A stretch of DNA of 50,795 nt from an uncultured Allofournierella sp. (GCA_944382775.1 CALWNI010000011.1:1-50795), one strand, 5' to 3'; counted from the first letter of the stretch, positions 31,799 to 40,064 are shown. Program-made: numbers and translations. The notes: generated by a model from the letters alone, not told the origin.

Positions 31799-33238
31799 TT
31801 ATCGGTTTGGGCGGTGGGTTCTGTGATTGGTTCTATGGTCATAAGGCCGACGCGGATTTACATAAATATTTTTGGTGGGAACATTGATTCCCTGGGGACG
31901 ATTGCGCACAATAATTTCCAAATCGGGAGCAACGCCGGTATTGCGTGCCTGTTTTGCCGCCACCTTTTGCACCCCGCCCTTGTTGCGCAGCTTTCCGAAC
32001 ACAAACGCTGCCACCATTACCACGCCAATGGCTGCCACCGCAATGCCCAGATACTTCAAGCTAAAGTCAATGGTCTTTTGCGGAACATAGGTATGCTGTG
32101 ATAGCAAATCCGCCAAGCCGGTTACCGGCAGCGATACACTTGCCAACAAGGGTGGCTGTACATCATTTTCCGGTAAATAAAATTCGATTGCGGCATCAAA
32201 ACTTTGCCCCAATACATATTGGTCTGGAATCTTATATTGAATTGTGATATCCTGTGGGCTAAAGGCATCGTTCAACAAAACCGAACCACCGGCGGACTGT
32301 ACCTGAAGTTCGCCCAACACCTCATATCCGCCGCCAACCAGTGGCACATTGTGCACCGTTTGCTCGGCAGGAATTTCCACCCTGCTGTAATGGGCAAAGG
32401 CATAGTCCAGCAGCAAACCGGTATCTTTAAAATGGGCGTTGCTGCCCGATGATTTCATTACTACCGAAATCAAATTAAGGTCGTTTTGCTGGGAATAGGT
32501 TACCAAGGTATGCAGTGCTTGGTCGTGATAACCTGTTTTTGAGCCTTTTACATAAGAACGATAGAGCAGCGGCCCACCCACCCGAAGCCAGTCGGTGCAA
32601 TGAAAAACACGGGCAGGCTGAATGTTGGTCGCTTCCATCTGCCACGCTTCGGTTCGGCAAAACACATCCAAAAAACCGGGTATACTGATTGCCCAACGGG
32701 TTAGATTTGCCATATCTCGGGCTGTGGTATAATGCTGTTCATCCTGCAAACCGTGGGGGTTCATGTAATGGGTATTGCTCAAGCCAAGCTGTGCGGCCTT
32801 TTCGTTCATTTTTTCCACGCCGCCTGCAATGGTACCGTCATCGCTGATATACTCCGCCAGTGCATTGGCACCGTCATTCGCGCTTTCCAGTTCGGTGGCA
32901 TAAATCACATCTTCCAGCTTTACCACTTCGCCCGGTTGCAATGCAACGTGGGACGAACCCAGTTCCATGCTGGTGGTAACCGCTTTGCTAACGGTAAGTT
33001 GGGTGCTCCAATCGCCCTGGGCTTTTTCCATGGTCAATGCCAATGTCATAATTTTGGTAATGGACGCCGGAAATAAAATTTCATCCGGATTTTTCTCCAT
33101 AATAATTTGACCTGTATCTGCATCCATAATCACATATGCTTCACAGGTAACCTGCGGCAAATCCTCTGCCAATACCGCCGGCGATAAACAGCACACCAAA
33201 AACACCATCATCGCCACTATAAAAACCAGTTGTTTCAA
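31799..33238 (-). CDS. D-alanyl-D-alanine carboxypeptidase (DacF/PBP5 family)
   Basis: A 479-residue peptidoglycan enzyme that removes the terminal D-Ala from stem pentapeptides. A signal peptide ends at about residue 24. The penicillin-binding motifs are S59-ITK62, S119-AN121 and K234-TG236. A PBP5_C-like beta domain follows, then a membrane helix near 405-430 and a basic cytoplasmic tail of about 50 residues rich in Arg, Asn and Pro. The helix plus tail is unusual, since PBP5 enzymes normally end in an amphipathic anchor. The start is TTG 33238 after AAGGATG. It is a single gene with its own promoter and terminator. Confidence 0.93.
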   Translation of the reverse strand: MKQLVFIVAMMVFLVCCLSPAVLAEDLPQVTCEAYVIMDADTGQIIMEKNPDEILFPASITKIMTLALTMEKAQGDWSTQLTVSKAVTTSMELGSSHVALQPGEVVKLEDVIYATELESANDGANALAEYISDDGTIAGGVEKMNEKAAQLGLSNTHYMNPHGLQDEQHYTTARDMANLTRWAISIPGFLDVFCRTEAWQMEATNIQPARVFHCTDWLRVGGPLLYRSYVKGSKTGYHDQALHTLVTYSQQNDLNLISVVMKSSGSNAHFKDTGLLLDYAFAHYSRVEIPAEQTVHNVPLVGGGYEVLGELQVQSAGGSVLLNDAFSPQDITIQYKIPDQYVLGQSFDAAIEFYLPENDVQPPLLASVSLPVTGLADLLSQHTYVPQKTIDFSLKYLGIAVAAIGVVMVAAFVFGKLRNKGGVQKVAAKQARNTGVAPDLEIIVRNRPQGINVPTKNIYVNPRRPYDHRTNHRTHRPNR

Positions 33239-33300
33239 CCGAATACATCCTTTTTCTTTTGTTGTTTACGTAAAATTTTTATTTTAACGCTAATTTTATT

Positions 33301-33330
33301 ATTATATCGTACCTTTTCTATCGGCTTCAA
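33301..33330 (-). promoter_or_regulatory. Sigma-A promoter of dacF
   Basis: On the minus strand -35 TTGAAG (33330-33325), 18-base spacer, -10 TATAAT (33306-33301), about 63 bases before the gene start. Confidence 0.65.
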
Positions 33331-33359
33331 GCCTTGCACACAATTTCCACATTTCACTT

Positions 33360-33368
33360 TGCTATAAT
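33360..33368 (+). promoter_or_regulatory. Extended -10 promoter of the 5-formyl-THF cyclo-ligase gene
   Basis: TGCTATAAT forms an extended -10 element, with TATAAT at 33363-33368. No good -35 is present. It lies about 46 bases before the ATG at 33415. Confidence 0.6.
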
Positions 33369-33414
33369 ATACGGAGCCAATCACATTTTTTATTCTATTT
33401 TGTCGGAGAATTGT

Positions 33415-33993
33415 ATGGATTTACAGCACAAAAAAGCCGCCCTGCGCAAACAGGCGCGGCAATATCTGCACATGCAGCCGCCCCAAACCTTTTCGGATTG
33501 GGGCAACGCCATGGCACTTGCATTGTTCGAACTGGACGTTTGGAAAAACGCCCAAACTGTTTTTTGTTTTGTAAGCACAGACTTAGAACCCTCTACCCTG
33601 CCTATTTTGAAAGCAGTACTTGCACACAAGGGCACCCTTTGTGTGCCCCGCACCACCGATGAAAACGGACAGATGGACGCCGTTTCCATCACCGATTTGA
33701 ATCAACTTTCGGCAGGAAGATGGGGGCTTTTGGAGCCGTCTGCTCAGCTTGCCGCCTTTGAGCCGCAGCAGCTGGATTTAATTGTTGCGCCCTGCTTAAT
33801 GGCCGGGCCAAACGGTGCCAGACTGGGGCAGGGCGGCGGATACTATGACCGTTTTTTCTCCCGCTGCCAGTGCCCCTCGGTGGTTCTGTGCCCGTCGGAT
33901 TTGGTGCACCCCAATCTTCCGTTGGAGCCATTTGACTGCCCCATTGATTATGTCATCACCGAAACAGGGGTTCTTCTCCCTAATGCCCGTTAA
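33415..33993 (+). CDS. 5-formyltetrahydrofolate cyclo-ligase
   Basis: A 192-residue cytosolic enzyme that converts 5-formyl-THF to 5,10-methenyl-THF with ATP. The ATP-binding motif GARLGQGGGYYDRF and the start KKAALRKQARQYL are diagnostic; GQGGG in place of the more usual GYGGG is a minor change. The start is ATG 33415 with CGGAG upstream; the frame is open for 27 more codons, but those overlap the promoter. Its TAA shares three bases with the stop of the convergent dpaB gene, with no terminator between them. Confidence 0.92.
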   Translation: MDLQHKKAALRKQARQYLHMQPPQTFSDWGNAMALALFELDVWKNAQTVFCFVSTDLEPSTLPILKAVLAHKGTLCVPRTTDENGQMDAVSITDLNQLSAGRWGLLEPSAQLAAFEPQQLDLIVAPCLMAGPNGARLGQGGGYYDRFFSRCQCPSVVLCPSDLVHPNLPLEPFDCPIDYVITETGVLLPNAR

Positions 33994-34565
33994 GGATTTA
34001 AAATCGGCCCAATCTGCCGCCCACGCAAGGCGCACTCCAAAGTATCCCCAATCAGCGAAAAATCACTTTGCAGGCTATATGGTTTTTTCAGGTAATCGTC
34101 CTGCGCAAAGGGCACCACATAGTAATTTTTTCGGTTCAAAAGTGCCGCCAAGTTCGCAAAACTTGCCGACAATCCGTCGTTGGTCGAGATTGCCAAAACA
34201 ACGGGTTTACCGCTTCGCAGCATACTTTTTGCCGCCAGCGTTACCGGTGTATCGCTGATGCCATACGCCAGTTTTGCCAAGGTTGCGCCGGTGCAGGGGG
34301 CAATTACCATGGCATGGGCCATATTTTGCGGGCCCAAGGGTTCCGCCCCTTGCAATGTTTCAATGGGCTGATGCCCGGTTGCTTGGTACAGCTTCATCTT
34401 CCAGTCGGCGGCTTTTCCAAAACGGGTATCCAAACCGGCGGCATTAAAGCTCATCAGCGGCAGCACTTCGGTGCCGCCTGCTGCCATTCTGCCAATCAGC
34501 GGAACAACGGTTTCAAAGGTACAAAAGCTTCCGCACAAAGCCCATACCACTTTTTTCTCATTCAT
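33990..34565 (-). CDS. dpaB: Dipicolinate synthase subunit B (DpaB/SpoVFB)
   Basis: A 191-residue flavoprotein-fold subunit (VVWALCGSFCTFETVVPLI, with VIAPCTGATLAKLAYGISDTPVTLAAK) that with DpaA makes dipicolinic acid from a dihydrodipicolinate-pathway intermediate in the mother cell during sporulation. The family matches SpoVFB in length and in the block FVDF-like region near the end. Its ATG overlaps the dpaA stop (ATGA). DPA is needed for spore heat resistance. Many clostridia instead use an EtfA-type route, so the presence of dpaAB is informative about lineage. Confidence 0.9.
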   Translation of the reverse strand: MNEKKVVWALCGSFCTFETVVPLIGRMAAGGTEVLPLMSFNAAGLDTRFGKAADWKMKLYQATGHQPIETLQGAEPLGPQNMAHAMVIAPCTGATLAKLAYGISDTPVTLAAKSMLRSGKPVVLAISTNDGLSASFANLAALLNRKNYYVVPFAQDDYLKKPYSLQSDFSLIGDTLECALRGRQIGPILNP

Positions 34566-35362
34566 ACCCCTTCTCCTCTCTCATTTAACATAGCAATCAC
34601 TGCCTGTGCCACAAATTCACCTGCGGTAATGGGTGCACAGCGTGCAGGCAAGCTCAAGGCGCGAATGGCACGCACACCCAAACGGTTTGCGGCATCCAAA
34701 TCCACACCGCCCGGCAAACTGGCCAGGTCAATTACCAAACTTGCTGCGGACAACATTGCCAGCTGCTCTTCTTCCAGCACCGTTGCAGGAATTGTATTTA
34801 CCACCACTTCCATGGTGGGCAACACCTGATTCAGTTCGTCCAGCGATACGGCATTGCAGCCCTGCGCCACCGCTTGGGCACGCTGCCCTGCATCCCGTAC
34901 AGCCACTGTAACCTTGGCATCCAGTGCCATTAACCGCCGCACCAACGCCTGCCCGCATCGGCCATATCCCAGCACCAGCATGGGGCTGCGCCAGATGGTC
35001 TTGGTCCGATTTTGCAGGATAAGTGCAATGCAACCTTCGGCGGTGGGCACCGCATTCAGCTGTGCCAGTTCCTCCCGTTCCAGATAATCTTCCAACCCAA
35101 TGTGCGCTGCTTGTGCCGCTGCTCGTGCTTCTTCCGATACTTTGCCGCCAAATGCCAACGCGCCCGGTTTTGCGGCACGCAGCAAGCGGGCAAAACCGGC
35201 ACGGTCTGCCGAAAGCGGCATGGGCATAAGCACATAGTCAGCCTGGTATACATCTTCTGCCTCCAATACCACATATCCTTTACGGCGCAGGTATTCGCCT
35301 GCCGCAACTTGGCGGGCATCTTCGCCAATTACGGCAAAAATTTTGGGTTTTGTTTTTGCCAT
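34562..35362 (-). CDS. dpaA: Dipicolinate synthase subunit A (DpaA/SpoVFA)
   Basis: A 266-residue Rossmann protein with the NAD(P)-binding block MLVLGYGRCGQALVRRLMALDAKVTVAVRD near residues 150-180 and the SpoVFA-type C-terminus (DLASLPGGVDLDAANRLGVRAIRALSLPARCAPITAG in part). The usual length is near 290. The N-terminal domain here begins KIFAVIGEDARQVAAGEYL. The start is ATG 35362 with GAGGGGGGA upstream; the frame continues to 35428 without a ribosome site. A sigma-K-like promoter lies about 100 bases upstream, which fits mother-cell expression. Confidence 0.9.
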   Translation of the reverse strand: MAKTKPKIFAVIGEDARQVAAGEYLRRKGYVVLEAEDVYQADYVLMPMPLSADRAGFARLLRAAKPGALAFGGKVSEEARAAAQAAHIGLEDYLEREELAQLNAVPTAEGCIALILQNRTKTIWRSPMLVLGYGRCGQALVRRLMALDAKVTVAVRDAGQRAQAVAQGCNAVSLDELNQVLPTMEVVVNTIPATVLEEEQLAMLSAASLVIDLASLPGGVDLDAANRLGVRAIRALSLPARCAPITAGEFVAQAVIAMLNERGEGV

Positions 35363-35466
35363 TTCAGTCCCCCCTCTTTTCCAATCGGCTTGGCTGGTTG
35401 TCTTTGCCAAGCGCGAACTGCACCCCAAAACTGCGGTATTTTCGCCTTTTGGGGATTGCTTAGTTT

Positions 35467-35494
35467 TATGGTATGCATTGGCCTTGGCAAACGT
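35467..35494 (-). promoter_or_regulatory. Sigma-K-like promoter of dpaAB
   Basis: On the minus strand a -35 CAC (AC at 35494-35493), a 17-base spacer and -10 CATACCATA (35475-35467) fit the Bacillus sigma-K consensus mAC-N16/17-CATAnnnTA. B. subtilis spoVF is sigma-K dependent. The leader of about 100 bases contains a hairpin at 35423-35454 (CCCCAAAA/TTTTGGGG). Confidence 0.55.
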
Positions 35495-35608
35495 GAGAAT
35501 CTGCCGTAAAATTGGGACTTGCCTGTCGATTTATGTATAATTGCAGCCTTATTTTATGTGGATTCTAAAATTTGTTCGTAAAGTGTTTATTTTATTGCTT
35601 AAAAATTA

Positions 35609-35724
35609 TATAATGTAGTTATACAATTCGCTTTTCTCGAAACGCGCGGATTTGTTTCGAGCTTCAAGGCGCACCTGATTTTGTGCCTTGGTATTTTACA
35701 AAACAAAAATATGAGGTGTAGTAT
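35609..35724 (+). promoter_or_regulatory. murC promoter region and structured leader
   Basis: A perfect -10 TATAAT is at 35609-35614; the -35 is weak (TTTATT at 35586-35591). The leader holds two hairpins: CTCGAAAC/GTTTCGAG (35637-35662) and AAGGCGCA/TGTGCCTT (about 35666-35690). The ribosome site GAGGTG precedes ATG 35725. No known riboswitch is recognised. Confidence 0.5.
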
Positions 35725-37098
35725 ATGGATTTTTGGGGAGGCCTTAACGCCGAAGTATTTGCAAACAAAAAGAATTTGCATTTCATTGGCATTGGCGGCA
35801 GCGGCATGTATCCGCTGGTACAGATTTTGCACGCCCGCGGTTTTGTTATCAGCGGCAGCGATGTGAACGAAGGCAGCATCATTGATGCCGAGCGTGCCAT
35901 GGGCATTCAGGTTTTTATGGGCCACAATGCCGAAAATGTTGTCAATGCAGATTTGGTGGTGTATTCTGCCGCCATTCATCCCGATAACCCGGAACTGAAA
36001 GAAGCCAACGCCCGTGGTATTCCCACCATGGAGCGCAGCGTCCTGCTGGGTCATATCAGCCGCATGTACCCTCGCAGCATCTGCGTTGCCGGCACACACG
36101 GCAAAACCACCGCCACTTCCATGATTACCAGCCTGCTGGAGCTGGCTGGTCAAGACCCTGCTGCTGTAATTGGCGGCAAGCTGCCCCTGATTAACGGTTA
36201 CGGCAAAAACGGAAGCGGCAACACGGTGGTAATCGAAGCCTGCGAATTTGCCGAAACTTTCTTGCATCTCACCCCGTCCATTGCGGTGCTGCTAAACATC
36301 GACAACGACCATTTGGACTATTACGGTTCCATGGGCAACTTGAAAATGGCATTCCGCAAGTTTGCATTGCTGGCAAAGCACACCATTGTTGCCAACGCCG
36401 ACGATCCGAATGTGCTTCAGGTAGTAAACAGCATGGATCGCACCGTTCGCACCTTTGGTATTGAGCGGGGTGCTGATTTCAAGGCCGTAAACATTCGGGA
36501 GCACAAACCCGGATTTTATGAGTTCGATGTGACCGAGTGGGATATGCCCTTTGCTCATTTAAAGCTTTCTGCACCCGGCTATCACAACATTTACAACGCT
36601 TTGGCAATGGCTACCTGTGCCCGTATTTTGGGCTTAACCGGTGAAGATGCCGCTGCTGCTGCCGAAAGCTTCCGTGGCGCAGGCCGCCGTTTTGAGATTC
36701 TGGGCGAGTTTAACGGTGTAACCGTAGCCGATGACTACGCACACCACCCCACTGAGGTTGCCGCCACACTGAAAACCGCACACGCTTTGGGATATAACAA
36801 AGTTTGGGTTGTGCATCAGCCCTTTACCTTTAGCCGCACCCGAGAGTTGCTGGACGAATTTGCCGAAGTTCTCTCCACCACCGACCACGTTGTGCTTACC
36901 CCCATTATGGGCAGCCGCGAGGTGGACGACGGCAGCGTAAAATCCGAAGATTTGGCTGCTAAAATTCCCGGCAGTGTTGTGGTTGGCGGTTTGCAGCAAG
37001 CTGCTGACTACATCAAAGAACACGCCAAGCCCGGCGATTTGGTATTGACCATGGGCTGCGGCGATGTTTACAAAGCCGCTCACATGATACTGAAATAA
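35725..37098 (+). CDS. murC: UDP-N-acetylmuramate--L-alanine ligase (MurC)
   Basis: A 457-residue cytosolic ligase that adds L-Ala to UDP-MurNAc, using ATP, in peptidoglycan synthesis. The N-terminal Rossmann block is HFIGIGGSGMYPL, the ATP loop is G123-THGKTT129, and the central and C-terminal Mur domains include NIDNDHLDYYG, DDYAHHPTE and PFTFSRTRELLDEF. The length and motifs are normal. It is monocistronic between its own promoter and a strong terminator. Its neighbours dacF and dpaAB also act on envelope or spore, but they are not in one transcript. Confidence 0.96.
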   Translation: MDFWGGLNAEVFANKKNLHFIGIGGSGMYPLVQILHARGFVISGSDVNEGSIIDAERAMGIQVFMGHNAENVVNADLVVYSAAIHPDNPELKEANARGIPTMERSVLLGHISRMYPRSICVAGTHGKTTATSMITSLLELAGQDPAAVIGGKLPLINGYGKNGSGNTVVIEACEFAETFLHLTPSIAVLLNIDNDHLDYYGSMGNLKMAFRKFALLAKHTIVANADDPNVLQVVNSMDRTVRTFGIERGADFKAVNIREHKPGFYEFDVTEWDMPFAHLKLSAPGYHNIYNALAMATCARILGLTGEDAAAAAESFRGAGRRFEILGEFNGVTVADDYAHHPTEVAATLKTAHALGYNKVWVVHQPFTFSRTRELLDEFAEVLSTTDHVVLTPIMGSREVDDGSVKSEDLAAKIPGSVVVGGLQQAADYIKEHAKPGDLVLTMGCGDVYKAAHMILK

Positions 37099-37104
37099 CA
37101 AAAC

Positions 37105-37138
37105 AAAAAGACCGAGGGCTTTCGCTCTCGGTCTTTTT
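37105..37138. terminator. Bidirectional terminator after murC
   Basis: A 12-bp perfect stem (37105-37116 with 37127-37138) with T-tracts on both strands separates murC from the convergent membrane-protein gene; the stop codon of the latter is at its edge. Confidence 0.92.
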
Positions 37139-39015
37139 TATGATTCACTCAAAGCAGGCCAAACACGATGCAACTGCACCGTCTGCCCGGTTTTATCCAC
37201 GGCGTACAGTGCACCGCCCACAATATCCCCTGCATCTTCAAACAGGCTTGCGTATTTTTCAATAAACGAAGGAGTGATTTTATACAGATACACATAGGTA
37301 TAGTCTTGGATCAAAACTTCGTGCCATGCATCTGCGCTCACTTCATTGCTCCACAGCGCATAATCCCCTGCGGTATTAAAGTTATACCCCAAAGAACTGG
37401 TGATGCGGTTGGGATAAAAGCTGTACCTTGCGCACAGCTCCTCGTATACCGCCGTATCTTCCGCCACAAAATAAATCTGGTCGTTCTCTGACCATGCAAA
37501 GGGGAAGGTTTGCGGGGTAAAGTATGCGCTGCGCTGCTGTTGTTCCACCGCTGCTGCCTTGGTGGGCGATACCAAACGGCTGATTTCCGTTTGTGTGCCC
37601 GGCATAACCAAAAGTGCAACAAGCAATACACAGCCGCAGCCCATCCAGTTGCCTGCCGTATCACGGGCACAGGCAGCCAATACCACCATAGCCCCCAACA
37701 ATACCACGCCCAAAAGCCAGCTGGAAAGATAACGCTCTAAGCTTGCCACGTTAATGGCTTCGTACTCGGAAAACTGAAAAAAGTACAGATACAAAAGCCC
37801 AATGCAATACACCGCAAACCCTGCAAACAATCCTTTATTCATGCGTTTTAAGGTGCCGTTCAGCGTTGGAACCCATTGGCGCATGGCACGCAGCAACACC
37901 AATCCCAGCACAAACCATGCCAGCAACGACAAAGGCAGTACGCTTTCGTTTTTTGTGGGCAGGAACAAGTGCTCCCAAAAATTAGCCAGAGTAAGCGACC
38001 ATTTTTCCGGCCAAGGCGCAAACAGGCTTGCAGCACGCTGCACCAAATTTCCGCTGCCGCCGCCACTCAATCCCTGCATTGCCACCAAAACACTCCAGCT
38101 GATTTTCGCCGCTGCGGTTGTAAGCAACAGCACCCCTAATCGAAGGGCTGTCTTTTTACATTCATTGCCCGTGGTATTTCCTCGGGCGGCATACATGGCA
38201 TCCCATGCAATCAGGGCAAGTGCCACCAATGCAAATACCGTGCCGCTTTCTTTGGTCAACACCAGCACCGCCATTCCCAAGCCCAACGAAAGTTGCACAA
38301 AGCCCCGCAAATGGCGGTTGGATACCCAAGTATACAGCAGATACGCAAACAGCAACGCCAAGGTGCCGTCCACACATAGGTCGCTGTAAAATTGACCGTA
38401 AAATGCCAAGGGAAGCAAAAACAAACCGGCAAACCCCACCAGTGCCCCGGTCAGCTTTTTCCAGTTGAAGCGTGCCAACACCGGCAACAGCAAGGAAACC
38501 TGCAACAATGCCATGGCCCGATACAGATACCCTTCGGTAAAATTCGGCGTTAAGCGCACAAACAGGTATTCCAGCAATGCCAATGCAGGCGGATACTCGG
38601 GGAATATCAATTCCTGTGCATGCCAAATGCTCAGTTGGTCGTAATGGTCCATAACCTTAACGGTATACGCCCAGTGGCTGAACTCATCGTTGCCAATGGA
38701 CAACCGTCCTGCCTGCATCCACGCAATATAAACAATCGCAGCCAGCAGCACCAAACCGCCGGGCGTTGCCCAATGGTGCAAAAACAGCCTGCGCCGCCGT
38801 ATCATCTGAACCACGGCGTACAAAGCCCCTGCCATTCCCAGTCCGCTTACCGCCACAAGCCCCCAAGACAGCGGGCCTATTACCCCAAACAGATACATCA
38901 CCAAAATGCCCACAAACAACGCCGGGGCAAAGGTTTGCTCAATGCGGCGACCGTACCGAACCGACAGGCCAAGTGCCATGCCTAGAAAAATCGCCACCCA
39001 ATATAGATAAATCAC
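37138..39015 (-). CDS. Large polytopic membrane protein, GT-C glycosyltransferase-like
   Basis: A 625-residue protein with 11-13 hydrophobic segments and a C-terminal extracytoplasmic domain of about 110 residues. The first large loop has GNDEFSHWA near residue 110, then FPEYPPALALLEYLF. An acidic pair followed by a Pro-Pro stretch is the layout of GT-C enzymes (ArnT/PMT/RfbW-like), which use lipid-phosphate sugars outside the membrane. The family is inferred from this pattern, not from a recognised signature. The start is GTG 39015 with AAAGGA eight bases upstream; a TTG at 39036 is in frame but lacks a site. It has its own promoter. A Wzy-type polymerase is the alternative. Confidence 0.6.
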   Translation of the reverse strand: MIYLYWVAIFLGMALGLSVRYGRRIEQTFAPALFVGILVMYLFGVIGPLSWGLVAVSGLGMAGALYAVVQMIRRRRLFLHHWATPGGLVLLAAIVYIAWMQAGRLSIGNDEFSHWAYTVKVMDHYDQLSIWHAQELIFPEYPPALALLEYLFVRLTPNFTEGYLYRAMALLQVSLLLPVLARFNWKKLTGALVGFAGLFLLPLAFYGQFYSDLCVDGTLALLFAYLLYTWVSNRHLRGFVQLSLGLGMAVLVLTKESGTVFALVALALIAWDAMYAARGNTTGNECKKTALRLGVLLLTTAAAKISWSVLVAMQGLSGGGSGNLVQRAASLFAPWPEKWSLTLANFWEHLFLPTKNESVLPLSLLAWFVLGLVLLRAMRQWVPTLNGTLKRMNKGLFAGFAVYCIGLLYLYFFQFSEYEAINVASLERYLSSWLLGVVLLGAMVVLAACARDTAGNWMGCGCVLLVALLVMPGTQTEISRLVSPTKAAAVEQQQRSAYFTPQTFPFAWSENDQIYFVAEDTAVYEELCARYSFYPNRITSSLGYNFNTAGDYALWSNEVSADAWHEVLIQDYTYVYLYKITPSFIEKYASLFEDAGDIVGGALYAVDKTGQTVQLHRVWPALSES

Positions 39016-39071
39016 ATTGCATGTCCTTTCTGCCAAAGCCTTTGTTTGCTTTGCGCCGTTTTATCCGCTTT

Positions 39072-39101
39072 ATCATAGCATAAAATCCGCTTTTTACGCA
39101 A
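39072..39101 (-). promoter_or_regulatory. Promoter of the GT-C-like gene
   Basis: On the minus strand -35 TTGCGT (39101-39096), 18-base spacer, extended -10 TGCTATGAT (TATGAT at 39077-39072), about 57 bases before the start. Confidence 0.6.
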
Positions 39102-39107
39102 AACAAA

Positions 39108-39146
39108 AAATCCCGACAGAAACGCCATTGCATTCCGTCGGGATTT
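39108..39146 (-). terminator. Intrinsic terminator of the MazF gene
   Basis: On the minus strand a 10-bp stem (39146-39137 with 39117-39108) is followed by TTTTTTGTTT, a few bases after the stop codon at 39149. Confidence 0.85.
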
Positions 39147-39148
39147 GT

Positions 39149-39499
39149 TCACATACTTACCAGCCCCACACTGATTCCCAGTGCTTGGTCCACACGGCGC
39201 TGGTCTTGTTCGCTTAATTTTCCTGCCTTTTCACGCAGGCGGCACTTATCCAAAGTTCGGATTTGCTCCAGCAATACAATGCTGTTGCGGGTTAAGCCAC
39301 AGCTTTGTGCTGCAAGGCCAATGTGTGTGGGCAGGCGGGTCTTGTCCTGTTTTGATGTAATGGCGGCTGCAATTACCGTTGGGCTATGTCGATTCCCCAC
39401 GTCGTTCTGCAAAATCAAAACGGGGCGAACCCCACCTTGTTCCGACCCCACAACCGGGCTTAAATCCGCGTAAAACACTTCTCCTCTATGCACTTCCAT
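39149..39499 (-). CDS. MazF/PemK-family endoribonuclease toxin (EndoA-like)
   Basis: A 116-residue mRNA interferase of the B. subtilis EndoA/NdoA type: HRGEVFYADLSPVVGSEQGGVRPVLILQND (here shown in part, ADLSPVVGSEQGGVRPVL), AAAITSK and LEQIRTLDK are the family blocks, with the Arg and Thr active-site positions present. ATG 39499 has AGGAGG nine bases upstream. No antitoxin frame with a ribosome site lies in the 150 bases upstream. In Bacilli the usual neighbours are an antitoxin gene and alr, but here acpS is the upstream neighbour. It may be controlled by an antitoxin elsewhere or be a chromosomal housekeeping nuclease. Confidence 0.9.
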   Translation of the reverse strand: MEVHRGEVFYADLSPVVGSEQGGVRPVLILQNDVGNRHSPTVIAAAITSKQDKTRLPTHIGLAAQSCGLTRNSIVLLEQIRTLDKCRLREKAGKLSEQDQRRVDQALGISVGLVSM

Positions 39500-39650
39500 G
39501 GTTTTCTTCCTCCTGCTTTGCCCCAAGGCAGGCTATGTGATGCCGCACTTTGTTTGGAGCGGTTTATTTTGTCTTGTGCTTGTAGTATTCCCTGCACAAA
39601 TGCTTCTTAAACCGAATTGCAAAGAGTTGGATAATGTTATATATTTCGTG

Positions 39651-40031
39651 TTATTTCTCGGTTTGCTCCAACACCACAAAGGCCTGTGCCAAGCCTGCAT
39701 CATGGCTCAGGGTCAGGTGTGCTTTTATGCCATTTTGCTGTACCCATTGGGCCGCATTGCCGGTAAAAGAAAAACCGGGTGCGCCACCCTGCTTGCGTAT
39801 CGCTTGTATCTCGTGCAAGGCGAATCCGCCAATGCCCGTACCGATTGCTTTTAAAAAAGCTTCCTTTGCCGCAAAATTTGCTGCTGCACTTTGCATTCTG
39901 CGTGCTTCGCCCAAACCAAGCAGTAGCTGCCGTTCCTCTTCGCCAAACACTCGGTTCCAAAATGCTTCGCTTTTCAAACTTTTTTCCATGCGGTCAATTT
40001 GCACCAAATCCGCACCAATTCCGTAAACCAT
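39651..40031 (-). CDS. acpS: Holo-[acyl-carrier-protein] synthase (AcpS)
   Basis: A 126-residue phosphopantetheinyl transferase that activates ACP for fatty acid synthesis. The motif GIGADLVQIDR (Mg-binding Asp8) and FAAKEAFLKAIGTG (catalytic Glu) are intact, with LSHDAGLAQAFVV at the end. The length is normal. It is read from a promoter that lies back to back with the pheST promoter. The acpS-(antitoxin)-mazF order echoes the Bacillus acpS-ydcC-alr-ndoAI-ndoA region, with the middle genes missing. Confidence 0.94.
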   Translation of the reverse strand: MVYGIGADLVQIDRMEKSLKSEAFWNRVFGEEERQLLLGLGEARRMQSAAANFAAKEAFLKAIGTGIGGFALHEIQAIRKQGGAPGFSFTGNAAQWVQQNGIKAHLTLSHDAGLAQAFVVLEQTEK

Positions 40032-40064
40032 GGCGTTGCTCCCTATCTTTTTTTGATTGATTTT

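Noticed and set aside
34068-34829. 253-codon plus-strand frame across dpaB and dpaA
   Set aside because: Antisense to both dipicolinate synthase genes, whose motifs and coupling are clear.
39498-39854. Plus-strand frame between mazF and acpS
   Set aside because: Considered as a possible antitoxin gene, but it is on the opposite strand, overlaps acpS in antisense and has no antitoxin-like features.
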